From Burkholderiales bacterium (GTDB lineage Bacteria > Pseudomonadota > Gammaproteobacteria > Burkholderiales > Burkholderiaceae_C): a DNA stretch of 48,354 nt. Shown here one piece after another: positions 8,128 through 16,429 of this stretch. Both the position numbers and the translations under genes were made by a program. The notes beneath the pieces are model-generated. The model worked only from the letters and a program-made list of their open reading frames with translations, had not been told where the DNA came from and made no database searches. The stretch's first letter is position 1; the number at the start of each line of letters is the position of its first letter. The DNA is taken from contig JAGWXI010000009.1 in the NCBI GenBank assembly GCA_018969975.1, positions 1 through 48,354 on the forward strand. Reading direction: 5' to 3'.

Positions 8128-9915
8128 ATGTACCAATACACCGAATTTGACAAATCCTTCATACACGCACGCGCGGCGCAATACCGCGACCAGTTAACGC
8201 GTAACTTGGCTGGTGAACTAGCTGACGACGAATTTAGACCTCTACGCTTGCAAAACGGCTGGTACGTGCAACGCTATGCACCCATGTTGCGCGTTGCCGT
8301 GCCCTATGGAGAACTCAATAGCCAGCAACTTCGCGTTCTAGCCAAAATCGCCCGTGATTACGACAGCCCGTCACCCGAACTGAAGCGTTATGCACAAAGT
8401 GAACAAGACAAGATAGGCGGTATTTCTGCGCCTGCCTTGATTACCAACTGCGGCCATTTCACTACGAGACAAAACATTCAGTTCAACTGGATTGCATTAG
8501 AAAAAAGTGCAGACGTGATGGACTTACTCGCCAGCGTTCATCTGCACGGCATTCAAACCAGTGGCAATTGCATACGCAATATCACCAGTGATGAGCGCGC
8601 TGGAATCGCGGTTGACGAAACCGTTGACCCCCGCCCTTATGCCGAAATATTGCGCCAATGGAGCACCCTACACCCCGAATTCGCTTATCTGCCCCGCAAG
8701 TTCAAAATCGCCATCACTGGCTCCCTAGAGGACCGTGCTGCTATCGCCTGGCACGATGTGGGGTTGCGCGTCATGCGCAACGCGCAAGGTGAGGTAGGTT
8801 TTCAGGTTTTAGTGGGCGGTGGTATGGGCCGTACACCGATCACAGGTTCGGTGATTCGAGAGTTTTTGCCTTGGAACCAAATCATCAATTATCTAGAAGC
8901 CGTCGTAAGGGTCTACAACGCATGGGGACGTCGCGACAATATTTACAAAGCACGCATCAAAATTTTGGTTAAGGCCCAAGGGCAGGTTTATTTCGATGAA
9001 GTGGAAGCCGAATACCAGCGTATTTTGAGTGACGGTGCGCACCACACCATCCCAGAACAGGAACTCGAGCGCGTTCGTGCCTGCTTTGTGGCTCCAACGG
9101 CCGATATGGTTAGCCAAGCAGTGCAACGGGAGGCAGAGCAATCCCTTCTCACCCAAGCGCGCAATGACAAAGCATTTGCGCGCTGGTTGCAACAAAACGT
9201 TACCAGCCACCAAAACCCTGGTTTGCGTGTAGTCACCCTGTCATTCAAACGTTTAGGCCAAGCCCCAGGAGACGCTACTGCCGATCAACTCGACACTGCA
9301 GCTGCTTTGGCAGACCAATTTAGCCTTGGTGAAGTGCGCGTCAACCATGACCAAAATTTGGTCTTGCCCTGGGTACGTGTTGACCAACTGGCAGACCTTT
9401 GGAGAGCAGCGCGGGCAGCAGGCCTTAGCTCTCCAAATGTGCATTTATTAACCGACATGATTGCTTGCCCAGGTGGTGACTATTGCGCTTTAGCCAATGC
9501 ACGTTCCTTGCCAATTGCTGCAGCCATCACTGAGCGCTATCAAGATCTAGATGAACTATTTGATCTCGGCGAAATAGACCTACACATCAGTGGCTGTATC
9601 AATTCCTGCGGGCACCACCATAGCGGTCACATTGGAATTTTGGGTGTCGATAAAGACGGGCAAGAGTGGTACCAAGTCACCTTAGGGGGTTCAGATGGTT
9701 CTGCCTTAAATGGCATCGCCAAAGCAGGCAAAGTCGTAGGGCCTTCTTTTGCAGCCAACGAAGTTGTAGACGTGATTGAAGCAGTGCTTGATGTTTACAC
9801 AGAAAAGCGCACCAGCGGAGAACACTTTGCTCGCACCTTAGAACGTGTGGGAATTGACCCATTCAAGACTGCGGCTAATGCTGCCCGTTACACCACAGCA
9901 AGGGAGACTGTTTGA
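8128..9915 (+). CDS. cysI: Sulfite reductase hemoprotein (beta) component
   Basis: A 595-residue siroheme/[4Fe-4S] reductase that converts sulfite to sulfide in six-electron steps during cysteine synthesis. The cluster-binding cysteines are visible as C447-x5-C453 (CPGGDYC) and C490-x3-C494 (CINSCGHH). Two ferredoxin-like repeats typical of nitrite/sulfite reductases surround them. The length and the following DUF934 gene match the betaproteobacterial cysI arrangement. The electron donor is not encoded next to it (no cysJ), so ferredoxin or another reductase is likely; a ferredoxin and a ferredoxin reductase sit about 3.4 kb downstream. No strong Shine-Dalgarno sequence is seen before the ATG. 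Confusion with nitrite reductase is possible by similarity, but the neighbours are all sulfate genes. Confidence 0.92.
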   Translation: MYQYTEFDKSFIHARAAQYRDQLTRNLAGELADDEFRPLRLQNGWYVQRYAPMLRVAVPYGELNSQQLRVLAKIARDYDSPSPELKRYAQSEQDKIGGISAPALITNCGHFTTRQNIQFNWIALEKSADVMDLLASVHLHGIQTSGNCIRNITSDERAGIAVDETVDPRPYAEILRQWSTLHPEFAYLPRKFKIAITGSLEDRAAIAWHDVGLRVMRNAQGEVGFQVLVGGGMGRTPITGSVIREFLPWNQIINYLEAVVRVYNAWGRRDNIYKARIKILVKAQGQVYFDEVEAEYQRILSDGAHHTIPEQELERVRACFVAPTADMVSQAVQREAEQSLLTQARNDKAFARWLQQNVTSHQNPGLRVVTLSFKRLGQAPGDATADQLDTAAALADQFSLGEVRVNHDQNLVLPWVRVDQLADLWRAARAAGLSSPNVHLLTDMIACPGGDYCALANARSLPIAAAITERYQDLDELFDLGEIDLHISGCINSCGHHHSGHIGILGVDKDGQEWYQVTLGGSDGSALNGIAKAGKVVGPSFAANEVVDVIEAVLDVYTEKRTSGEHFARTLERVGIDPFKTAANAARYTTARETV

Positions 9916-10286
9916 TGCAATTTATCTCATCGAACCAGCACAACACGGACGCGCCTGGCCTCTCCCTCGCCAATGACGCTGATGCGCATGCAGTTAGCTT
10001 GGACGACTTGGCGCGCATTGACCTGCATTTTCCAAAGTTCACCGATGGCCGCGCATTTAGCCAAGCATTTATCTTGCGTCGTCGGGGCTACAAAGGTGAT
10101 ATCCGTGCACACGGCGATGTCCTGATTGATCAATTGGTACAAATGCAACGCAGCGGCTTTTCTAGTGTGGTGTTGCGGCAAGATCAAAACGCTGACCATG
10201 GCAAAAAACTCTTAACGCATTACACCGCTTTCTACCAAGGCGACGCGGTGCATCCACAACCGCACTTCGCTCAGGCACAAGCATGA
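9915..10286 (+). CDS. DUF934 protein, CysI-associated
   Basis: A 123-residue protein of the DUF934 family, which nearly always accompanies cysI in beta- and alphaproteobacteria. Its exact role is not established; it is often treated as an accessory to sulfite reduction. The conserved core is visible as IDLHFPKFTDGRAFSQAFILRRR (about residues 35-57) and DVLIDQLVQMQRSGF (about 67-81). The ATG shares one base with the cysI stop (TGATG), and its own stop overlaps the cysH start (ATGA), so all three should be translationally coupled. A TTG at 9912 is a less likely alternative start. Confidence 0.88.
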   Translation: MQFISSNQHNTDAPGLSLANDADAHAVSLDDLARIDLHFPKFTDGRAFSQAFILRRRGYKGDIRAHGDVLIDQLVQMQRSGFSSVVLRQDQNADHGKKLLTHYTAFYQGDAVHPQPHFAQAQA

Positions 10287-11035
10287 GTGCCATTGAACTC
10301 AACGCTCGCCCTAGCACCAACTTTGCGGACAAACTAGACCAAACCCAAGGTCTGCTAAGACGCGCAGCCAAAGAATTCAGCCCTCTGACACAAGCTTCAA
10401 GCTTGGGTGCAGAAGATGTTGTCATAACCCACTTGATCAACTCCTTACAGTTACGCATTCCTATTTTTGTACTGGAAACAGGCGCGTTACACCATGAAAC
10501 CTTGGCTTTGCTGGAGCGTACGCTTGCCCATTCGCAAGCAGATGTCCACGTCTATCGACCTGAGCCGACCAACTTGCTGCGATTCATTCGCAACGAAGGG
10601 CAAACTGCTATTTTCAAAACCGTGGAACAACGCAAAGCTTGCTGCCAAATTCGAAAAATGGAGCCTTTGTCACGGGCGCTCAGAGGTCAGCGCGCATGGA
10701 TTACGGGATTGCGCAAAGAGCAATCGCTTGCGCGCTCCGATGTGCCATTGATCGACACCTCTGAAGAAACCCAAACCCCTGACAGTAGCGCTCACTCACC
10801 TAGCCGCGGACTCGTCAAATTCAATCCACTCGCGAACTGGACTTGGGGCGATGTATGGCACTACATCGCCATCCATAAAGTGGACTACAACCCACTGCAC
10901 GATGCTTTTTATCCCAGCATTGGTTGCTCCCCATGCACCCGGGCTATTTCTCAGGGCGAAGACTTGCGAGCCGGTCGCTGGTGGTGGGAAGAAGAAACTG
11001 CCAAAGAATGCGGCCTGCATGTGAAAGAAAGCTAA
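10283..11035 (+). CDS. cysH: Assimilatory adenylyl-sulfate (APS) reductase
   Basis: A 250-residue CysH-family reductase that reduces activated sulfate to sulfite with thioredoxin. The Cys pairs C120-C121 (KACCQIRK) and C215-x2-C218 (GCSPCTR) mark the iron-sulfur form that normally uses APS directly, rather than the cluster-free PAPS reductase of E. coli. The catalytic Cys is C243 in the C-terminal ECGLH motif. The APS preference fits the absence of a cysC kinase in this operon. The start overlaps the DUF934 stop as ATGA. Substrate choice is inferred from the Cys pattern; the family is certain. Confidence 0.93.
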   Translation: MSAIELNARPSTNFADKLDQTQGLLRRAAKEFSPLTQASSLGAEDVVITHLINSLQLRIPIFVLETGALHHETLALLERTLAHSQADVHVYRPEPTNLLRFIRNEGQTAIFKTVEQRKACCQIRKMEPLSRALRGQRAWITGLRKEQSLARSDVPLIDTSEETQTPDSSAHSPSRGLVKFNPLANWTWGDVWHYIAIHKVDYNPLHDAFYPSIGCSPCTRAISQGEDLRAGRWWWEEETAKECGLHVKES

Positions 11036-11038
11036 ACC

Positions 11039-11968
11039 ATGAACGCTCTGACAAAACCCGAAACCACCGCATTGAGCAACTCTCACCTCGACGCACTCGA
11101 AGAGGAAACCATCTTCATCTTGCGCGAAGTCGCTGCAGTGTTCGAGCGGCCTGCACTTTTATTCTCGGGCGGAAAAGATTCTTTGGTCATGCTCAAGTGC
11201 GCAGAAAAAGCCTTTGGTATCGGCCGTTTGCCTTACCCGTTGCTGATGATTGACACTGGCCACAACTTTCCAGAGGTCACTGATTTTCGCGACTTACGCG
11301 CTAAAGAATTAGGCGCTGAGTTGATTGTGCGCAGTGTCGAAGATTCCATGAAACGAGGCACTGTGCGTCTTGCCCATGAAGGTGAAAGTAGAAACGTGCA
11401 CCAATCCGTCACCCTGCTTGAAGCGATTGAAGAATTTCGTTTTGATGCTTTGATGGGAGGCGCTCGCCGCGATGAAGAAAAAGCCCGCGCCAAAGAACGC
11501 ATCTTTAGCCACCGCGACAGCTTTGGCCAGTGGCAACCCAAATCGCAACGCCCTGAGTTGTGGTCGCTTTTTAACACGCGCTTACAACCGGGTGAGCACT
11601 TTCGCGTCTTTCCTATTTCAAATTGGACCGAGCTCGACGTTTGGCAATACATCGCCAGAGAAAACATCGCCTTGCCTTCTATTTATTACACACACCAACG
11701 TGAAGTCATAGACCGACGCGGCTTGTTAGTGCCAGTAACCGAACTCACGCCACCTAAATATGGTGAGCAAATACAAGTGCGCAATGTGCGCTTTCGCACA
11801 GTTGGCGACATTACTTGCACTTGCCCCGTAGAAAGCCTAGCGACTACGCCCCAAGACATTGTTTTAGAAACCTTGGCCGCCGATGTCAGTGAGCGCGGTG
11901 CCACCCGTATGGACGACAAAACCTCTGAGGCATCTATGGAAAAACGTAAGAAAGACGGTTATTTTTGA
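11039..11968 (+). CDS. cysD: Sulfate adenylyltransferase subunit 2
   Basis: A 309-residue subunit that forms APS from ATP and sulfate, working with the CysN GTPase. The PP-loop SFSGGKDSLVML is near residues 41-51, the conserved GGARRDEEKARAKER is around 140-154, and the C-terminal tail ends in EKRKKDGYF, typical of CysD. It begins 3 bases after cysH and overlaps cysN by four bases (ATGA). The length matches the family (about 300). Cytoplasmic; no anomalies seen. Confidence 0.96.
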   Translation: MNALTKPETTALSNSHLDALEEETIFILREVAAVFERPALLFSGGKDSLVMLKCAEKAFGIGRLPYPLLMIDTGHNFPEVTDFRDLRAKELGAELIVRSVEDSMKRGTVRLAHEGESRNVHQSVTLLEAIEEFRFDALMGGARRDEEKARAKERIFSHRDSFGQWQPKSQRPELWSLFNTRLQPGEHFRVFPISNWTELDVWQYIARENIALPSIYYTHQREVIDRRGLLVPVTELTPPKYGEQIQVRNVRFRTVGDITCTCPVESLATTPQDIVLETLAADVSERGATRMDDKTSEASMEKRKKDGYF

Positions 11969-13248
11969 TGAACGCTTCCAATCTTCAAAACACCCGTAAC
12001 GCACTGCGCTTTATTACCTGCGGTTCTGTAGATGATGGCAAAAGCACCTTGATTGGACGATTGCTTGTAGACAGTAAAGCCGTGTTGCAAGACCATTTGG
12101 CTGGCGTGCAACGTGCGGGCGTCACCGATTTGGCTTTGCTCACCGACGGATTGAGCGCAGAACGCGAGCAAGGCATCACCATCGATGTGGCTTATCGCTA
12201 TTTCAGCACCGAGGTACGCAAGTTCATCATTGGTGACGCGCCCGGTCATGAGCAATACACACGCAATATGGTCACTGCTGCTTCGAGCGCAGACGCTGCC
12301 GTTGTTTTGGTCGACGCTATCAAACTGGATTGGAAAAATCCAGCGCTTGAATTGCTCCCCCAAACCCGTCGTCACGCATTGCTGGTCCATCTCTTGCGTG
12401 TTCCCTCTATTGTCTTTGCCATCAACAAACTCGATGCAGTAGATGACCCCAACTTGGCATTTCTCCATATCTCGAACGCCCTTCGTAAGTTTGCTGAACA
12501 AGCCCACATCAAGATAACCGCTATGGTTCCCATTTCTGCATTGAAGGGACTTAACGTAGTAGATGCCGCTGAACAAGGTTGGTGTGGATATCAGGGGCCT
12601 CACCTGTTGCACCTATTAGAAAGACTGCCAACGACCCCCACGGAAGAACATCTTGCATTTAGTTTTCCTGTGCAATGGATAGAGAAGTTCCATGACTCCA
12701 AGGTAACTTCGCAAGGCCGTCGAGTATTTTGGGGTCGCGTAGGCACTGGCGCTGTGTCTGTTGGAGAAACAGTGACTGTTTTTCCAAGTGGTCAAACTGC
12801 TGTGATCGCACAGTTATGGAGCGCCACTCGCCAAAGTTTGCCTTCAATCAAAGGCCAAAGTGCTGGCATCGTGTTGGACAAAGAAGTTGATGTTTCGCGT
12901 GGTGATTGGTTATTCGCGGGCAACAACCACTTACAGGCACAACACGAAATCGACACTACGGTTGCTTGGATGGACGATGAACCTCTGATAAGCGGACGGG
13001 TTTACTGGGCATTGCATGGACAACGCTGGGTTAAAGCCAAAGTGCAGCGCATAGTGCACCGCCTGAATGTCGATACTCTAGAAGAAGAAGCTGCCAACGA
13101 GCTACCTCCTAACGCCATAGGCCATGTCACCATCGCCTTGCAACAACCCTTGGTAACCCTGCCATTCAAACAATCGCGCACGCTAGGTGCATTGGTATTG
13201 GTAGATACCGCCAGCCATAAGACATCAGCCGCAGCTTTGGTTCGCTAA
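11965..13248 (+). CDS. cysN: Sulfate adenylyltransferase subunit 1 (GTPase)
   Basis: A 427-residue EF-Tu-like GTPase whose GTP hydrolysis drives APS synthesis by CysD. Visible G motifs are GSVDDGKSTLIGRL (G1, about residues 18-31), the switch segment EQGITIDVAYRYF, DAPGHEQYTRN (G3) and NKLDAV (G4). It lacks a C-terminal CysC kinase domain, which is present in NodQ/CysNC fusions; this agrees with a pathway that uses APS rather than PAPS. It is the last gene of the sulfate block; 78 bases separate it from fdxA. Confidence 0.95.
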   Translation: MMNASNLQNTRNALRFITCGSVDDGKSTLIGRLLVDSKAVLQDHLAGVQRAGVTDLALLTDGLSAEREQGITIDVAYRYFSTEVRKFIIGDAPGHEQYTRNMVTAASSADAAVVLVDAIKLDWKNPALELLPQTRRHALLVHLLRVPSIVFAINKLDAVDDPNLAFLHISNALRKFAEQAHIKITAMVPISALKGLNVVDAAEQGWCGYQGPHLLHLLERLPTTPTEEHLAFSFPVQWIEKFHDSKVTSQGRRVFWGRVGTGAVSVGETVTVFPSGQTAVIAQLWSATRQSLPSIKGQSAGIVLDKEVDVSRGDWLFAGNNHLQAQHEIDTTVAWMDDEPLISGRVYWALHGQRWVKAKVQRIVHRLNVDTLEEEAANELPPNAIGHVTIALQQPLVTLPFKQSRTLGALVLVDTASHKTSAAALVR

Positions 13249-13326
13249 CTTCCAAGTAAATTTAAAAATCAAAGCTGATTAGAATAATGGTTTTGTCTGC
13301 ATTCACGCTAAAAAGATTCCATCACC

Positions 13327-13653
13327 ATGACGCACGTTGTCACTGAAGCCTGTATCCGTTGTAAATACACCGATTGTGTAGATGTCTGCCCAGTTGATTG
13401 CTTTCGCGAAGGCCCTAATTTTTTAACCATTGATCCAGATGAATGCATTGACTGCGCAGTGTGTATTCCAGAGTGCCCAGTCAACGCTATTTATGCAGAA
13501 GAAGATGTTCCTGCTGACCAACAGCACATGACCGCTTTAAACGCTGAGTTGTCGTTGATTGGATGGCCCAGTATCACCAAGCGTAAAACGCCATTGCCCG
13601 ATGCTGACGATTGGAAAGATCGTACTGGCAAACTCCCCGAACTCAAGCGCTAA
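13327..13653 (+). CDS. fdxA: 7Fe ferredoxin FdxA
   Basis: A 108-residue ferredoxin of the [3Fe-4S][4Fe-4S] type. The N-terminal cluster motif is [17 protein letters not shown] and the second is [12 protein letters not shown], with the typical extended C terminus (DDWKDR, about residues 93-98). It is a small cytoplasmic electron carrier. Its neighbour encodes a ferredoxin-NADP reductase type flavoprotein, an obvious redox partner, and both could feed the sulfite reductase upstream; that link is an inference from position. The length matches the family (about 107). Confidence 0.95.
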   Translation: MTHVVTEACIRCKYTDCVDVCPVDCFREGPNFLTIDPDECIDCAVCIPECPVNAIYAEEDVPADQQHMTALNAELSLIGWPSITKRKTPLPDADDWKDRTGKLPELKR

Positions 13654-13681
13654 AAATACAAGCGCAACTCCATCCTTGCGC

Positions 13682-14728
13682 ATGATTGAAACCGACGCCG
13701 TCATCATTGGTGCCGGGCCAGTGGGCTTATTTCAGGCCTTCCAACTCGGGCTGCAGGATATTCGATGCCATATGGTCGATGCACTGCCCCATGTTGGCGG
13801 CCAATGCCAAGAGCTCTACGCTGATAAGCCCATCTACGATATTCCCGCAATTTCAGTTTGCACTGGGGCGGAGTTGGTGGCCAATCTTGAAAAACAAGTG
13901 CAAGCTTTTCAACCAACGATGCACTTGGGTCAACTTGTGACAGATTGCAAGTTACAAGCGGATGGTCGCATTGCTTTGACCACTTCCAACGGTACCCAAT
14001 TTACTAGTAAAACTGTTTTTATAGCTGCCGGGGTTGGGGCATTCCAACCCCGCCCCTTGCTGGTTGAGGGTGCCACCGTACTCGAGGGCAAATGCCTGCA
14101 TTACGGTTTATCGATCGAACAAGATATAGCTGGCAAAGATATTTTGGTGATAGGACACGATGCAAATGCTATTTCTGCTGCGCTGTCACTCGCGCACACC
14201 AAGCCGGCCCCACACAGCGTCACATTGATGCACAGGCGAGATGTATTTGATGCGCCCGATGCGCTTGTGCAATCAATGCGTGGTGCTGTCAGCACCGGCC
14301 AATTGCATTTGCTGATTGGTCAACTCACCGCCCTACATATCTATGAAAATGTTTTGCAAAGCGTGACGGTTGCAACACCCCAAGGAGAGCCACTCGAACA
14401 AGCCACGCATCACATAGTGGCTTTACTAGGCATTTCACCCAAATTAGGGCCCATAGCCCAATGGGAACTTGCCATGCAACGCAAGCAACTCGAAGTCAAT
14501 ACCGAAAACTATTCAACTTCTGTTCGCGGTATTTTTGCTGTGGGTGATATCAACACCTACCCCGGCAAGAAGAAATTGATAGTGTGTGGTTTCCATGAAG
14601 CCACACTTGCTGCATTTGGTGCAGCTGAGATCATCTATCCTGATCGCAATACGCCCTTGCAATACACCACGACCTCTACCGCCTTGCACCGTTTATTGGG
14701 TGTATCGGATAAAAATAAACCTGTCTGA
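13682..14728 (+). CDS. Ferredoxin-NADP reductase, thioredoxin-reductase-like type
   Basis: A 348-residue FAD/NAD(P) flavoprotein. The FAD dinucleotide motif is GAGPVGL near residues 10-16, the signature HVGGQCQELYADKPIYDIPA follows, the NADPH region is VIGHDANAIS, and the C-terminal FAD site is VRGIFAVGDINTYPGKKKL. The family moves electrons between NADPH and ferredoxin. It lacks the CxxC redox pair of true thioredoxin reductase, which supports the ferredoxin reductase call. The open frame runs back to 13559 inside fdxA, but the ATG at 13682, 28 bases after fdxA, places the FAD motif correctly. Confidence 0.88.
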   Translation: MIETDAVIIGAGPVGLFQAFQLGLQDIRCHMVDALPHVGGQCQELYADKPIYDIPAISVCTGAELVANLEKQVQAFQPTMHLGQLVTDCKLQADGRIALTTSNGTQFTSKTVFIAAGVGAFQPRPLLVEGATVLEGKCLHYGLSIEQDIAGKDILVIGHDANAISAALSLAHTKPAPHSVTLMHRRDVFDAPDALVQSMRGAVSTGQLHLLIGQLTALHIYENVLQSVTVATPQGEPLEQATHHIVALLGISPKLGPIAQWELAMQRKQLEVNTENYSTSVRGIFAVGDINTYPGKKKLIVCGFHEATLAAFGAAEIIYPDRNTPLQYTTTSTALHRLLGVSDKNKPV

Positions 14729-14731
14729 TTT

Positions 14732-15454
14732 TTAACGTTTTGCCATATCGGCTTGGTAGCGTGCCTTAGTCGCTACATCCATGGGATACAAACCAGGCAG
14801 TGGAACACCCCTATCAACTTCAGACATGATCCACCCTTCCATGCGTTCTTGCTCTGGTCCTTCTTGGAGCATGGCATCTAGCAAGGCAGCGGGTATTAAT
14901 ACAGCGCCATCATCGTCAACCACGATCACGTCGCCAGGAAAAACTGCTACGCCACCACAGGCAATAGGTTTTTGCCAATCCACAAATGTCAAGCCTGCAA
15001 CCGAGGGAGGTGCCGCAACTCCGTTACACCATACATTCATTCCGGTACCTAAAACGCCTGCACCATCTCTCACCACGCCATCCGTCACAAGCGCAGCTAC
15101 GCCGCGTTTAACCATACGCGCGCACAAGATATCGCCAAAAATTCCAGCGTCTTGCACGCCCATGGAGTCAACCACAGCGATACAGCCTGCAGGCATGTCT
15201 TCGATCGCAGCGCGGGTTGAAATGGGAGACGACCACGACTCAGGAGTAGCCAAATCTTCTCGGGCTGGAACAAAGCGCAAAGTAAAGACCCTGCCCACCA
15301 AACGGGGTTGTCCAGAGCGAATGGGCTTGGTGTTTCTCAGCCATACATTACGCAAACCTTTTTTTAACAACAGGGTGGTCAGGGTGGCAGTAGTTACGGT
15401 AGAGAGAATATCTATCGCCTCTTGCGGCAAAGTGCTTGGGGTGTTGTTTGTCAT
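14732..15454 (-). CDS. RraA / HMG-aldolase family protein
   Basis: A 240-residue protein of the RraA-like fold. The aldolase signature D-x20-R-D is present: D108 in FGDIL and R129-D130 in TDGVVRD. Members with this motif are metal-dependent class II aldolases or decarboxylases (4-hydroxy-4-methyl-2-oxoglutarate/4-carboxy-4-hydroxy-2-oxoadipate aldolase, oxaloacetate decarboxylase), whereas RraA proper inhibits RNase E. The protein is longer than RraA (about 160), and it sits with a DapA-family lyase and a TAXI transporter, so a catabolic aldolase is more likely. Start of a minus-strand group read 19439 to 14732. Convergent with the upstream reductase, only 3 bases apart. Confidence 0.8.
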   Translation of the reverse strand: MTNNTPSTLPQEAIDILSTVTTATLTTLLLKKGLRNVWLRNTKPIRSGQPRLVGRVFTLRFVPAREDLATPESWSSPISTRAAIEDMPAGCIAVVDSMGVQDAGIFGDILCARMVKRGVAALVTDGVVRDGAGVLGTGMNVWCNGVAAPPSVAGLTFVDWQKPIACGGVAVFPGDVIVVDDDGAVLIPAALLDAMLQEGPEQERMEGWIMSEVDRGVPLPGLYPMDVATKARYQADMAKR

Positions 15455-15493
15455 ATATGCGATCCAGGTAAAGCAAGTTCTTGAAAAAGAAAG

Positions 15494-16429
15494 TCAGCCT
15501 ATCTCAGCTAATCGACGCGTTTGTCGCTTCACTAAGCGGTCCAAGTCAGCAAGGTCTGCTGCTGAAAGCTTGGGGCCAGGTTTACGAATCGCAGCACTCG
15601 CAATCACGCCACGTTGGGCTAACAAGTGTTTGCGAACGGCCAAGCCAATACCGGTTTGTTGTTCATAGCGCGACAAAGGCAAGTAAGCGTCAAACACATC
15701 ATGTGCACGCTCTACATCACCAGCAGCATGGGCGCGCACCACATCGACCATCATCTCGGGATAGGCAAAACCCGTCATAGCACCATCTGCACCACGGGAG
15801 AGCTCTTCGGGCAAGAACAATCCCCCACCATTGCCCGTCAAAATCGAAATACGTTTTGCATCGCCTTTGTCGCTAGCAACGCGATAAGCAGACATCTTGG
15901 CAAGACCAGGGCAATCTTCATGCTTCAACATCACACACGTGGGTGAATTTTTAATAATACGCAAAACAACAGATGCCGACATTTGCACGCCTGTAGAGAC
16001 TGGATGGTCTTGCAACACCCAAGGCACATCAGGCCCTAGAGTTTCGCTGACCATATCAAAGTAGCTGACGATTTGATCGTCTGTTTTTACCGTCGGTGGA
16101 GGCGCGACCATCACCCCAGATGCGCCTAAATCCATCACGCTTTGCGTGAGTTCTTTCATAGGCGCAAAGCCTGCAGCCGATGCTCCCACCACAACTGGCA
16201 CACGGCCCGCAACTCGCGCAAGCACTTGTTTCACATAGGTACGTGATTCTTCTGCCGTGAGTTTGGTGGCCTCCCCCATGATGCCAAGCACAGTCAAACC
16301 AGTCACACCCGCCTCTAAACAAAAGTCCACCATGCGGTCAGTGCTAGGTAAATCTAAGGCACCTGCATCGGTGAAGGGTGTGACGGTAATCAGGTATACG
16401 CCCTTCGCTGTGGCGTCCAATGTTCTCAA
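15494..16429 (-). CDS. DapA-family (class I aldolase/dehydratase) protein, not a true DHDPS
   Basis: A 311-residue TIM-barrel protein of the dihydrodipicolinate synthase superfamily. The Schiff-base Lys is K169 in MLKHEDCPG. Residues needed by genuine DHDPS are altered: the GTTGE loop reads GIMGE (49-53) and the YNxP Tyr motif reads QDHP (140-143). The family uses pyruvate- or 2-keto-acid-forming lyase chemistry, and examples act on 2-keto-3-deoxy sugar acids. Given the dehydratase and aldolase-like genes nearby, a 2-keto-3-deoxy-aldonate aldolase or dehydratase is plausible. The start overlaps the TRAP permease stop by four bases. Confidence 0.82.
   Translation of the reverse strand: MRTLDATAKGVYLITVTPFTDAGALDLPSTDRMVDFCLEAGVTGLTVLGIMGEATKLTAEESRTYVKQVLARVAGRVPVVVGASAAGFAPMKELTQSVMDLGASGVMVAPPPTVKTDDQIVSYFDMVSETLGPDVPWVLQDHPVSTGVQMSASVVLRIIKNSPTCVMLKHEDCPGLAKMSAYRVASDKGDAKRISILTGNGGGLFLPEELSRGADGAMTGFAYPEMMVDVVRAHAAGDVERAHDVFDAYLPLSRYEQQTGIGLAVRKHLLAQRGVIASAAIRKPGPKLSAADLADLDRLVKRQTRRLAEIG

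Noticed and set aside
14781-15668. 295-codon plus-strand open frame opposite the RraA-like gene
   Set aside because: Spans two minus-strand genes with clear family motifs; its own translation is rich in P, S and T without a fold.
15494-16429. True dihydrodipicolinate synthase (dapA)
   Set aside because: The GTTGE and YNxP motifs are replaced, and the neighbours are catabolic transport genes rather than lysine genes.
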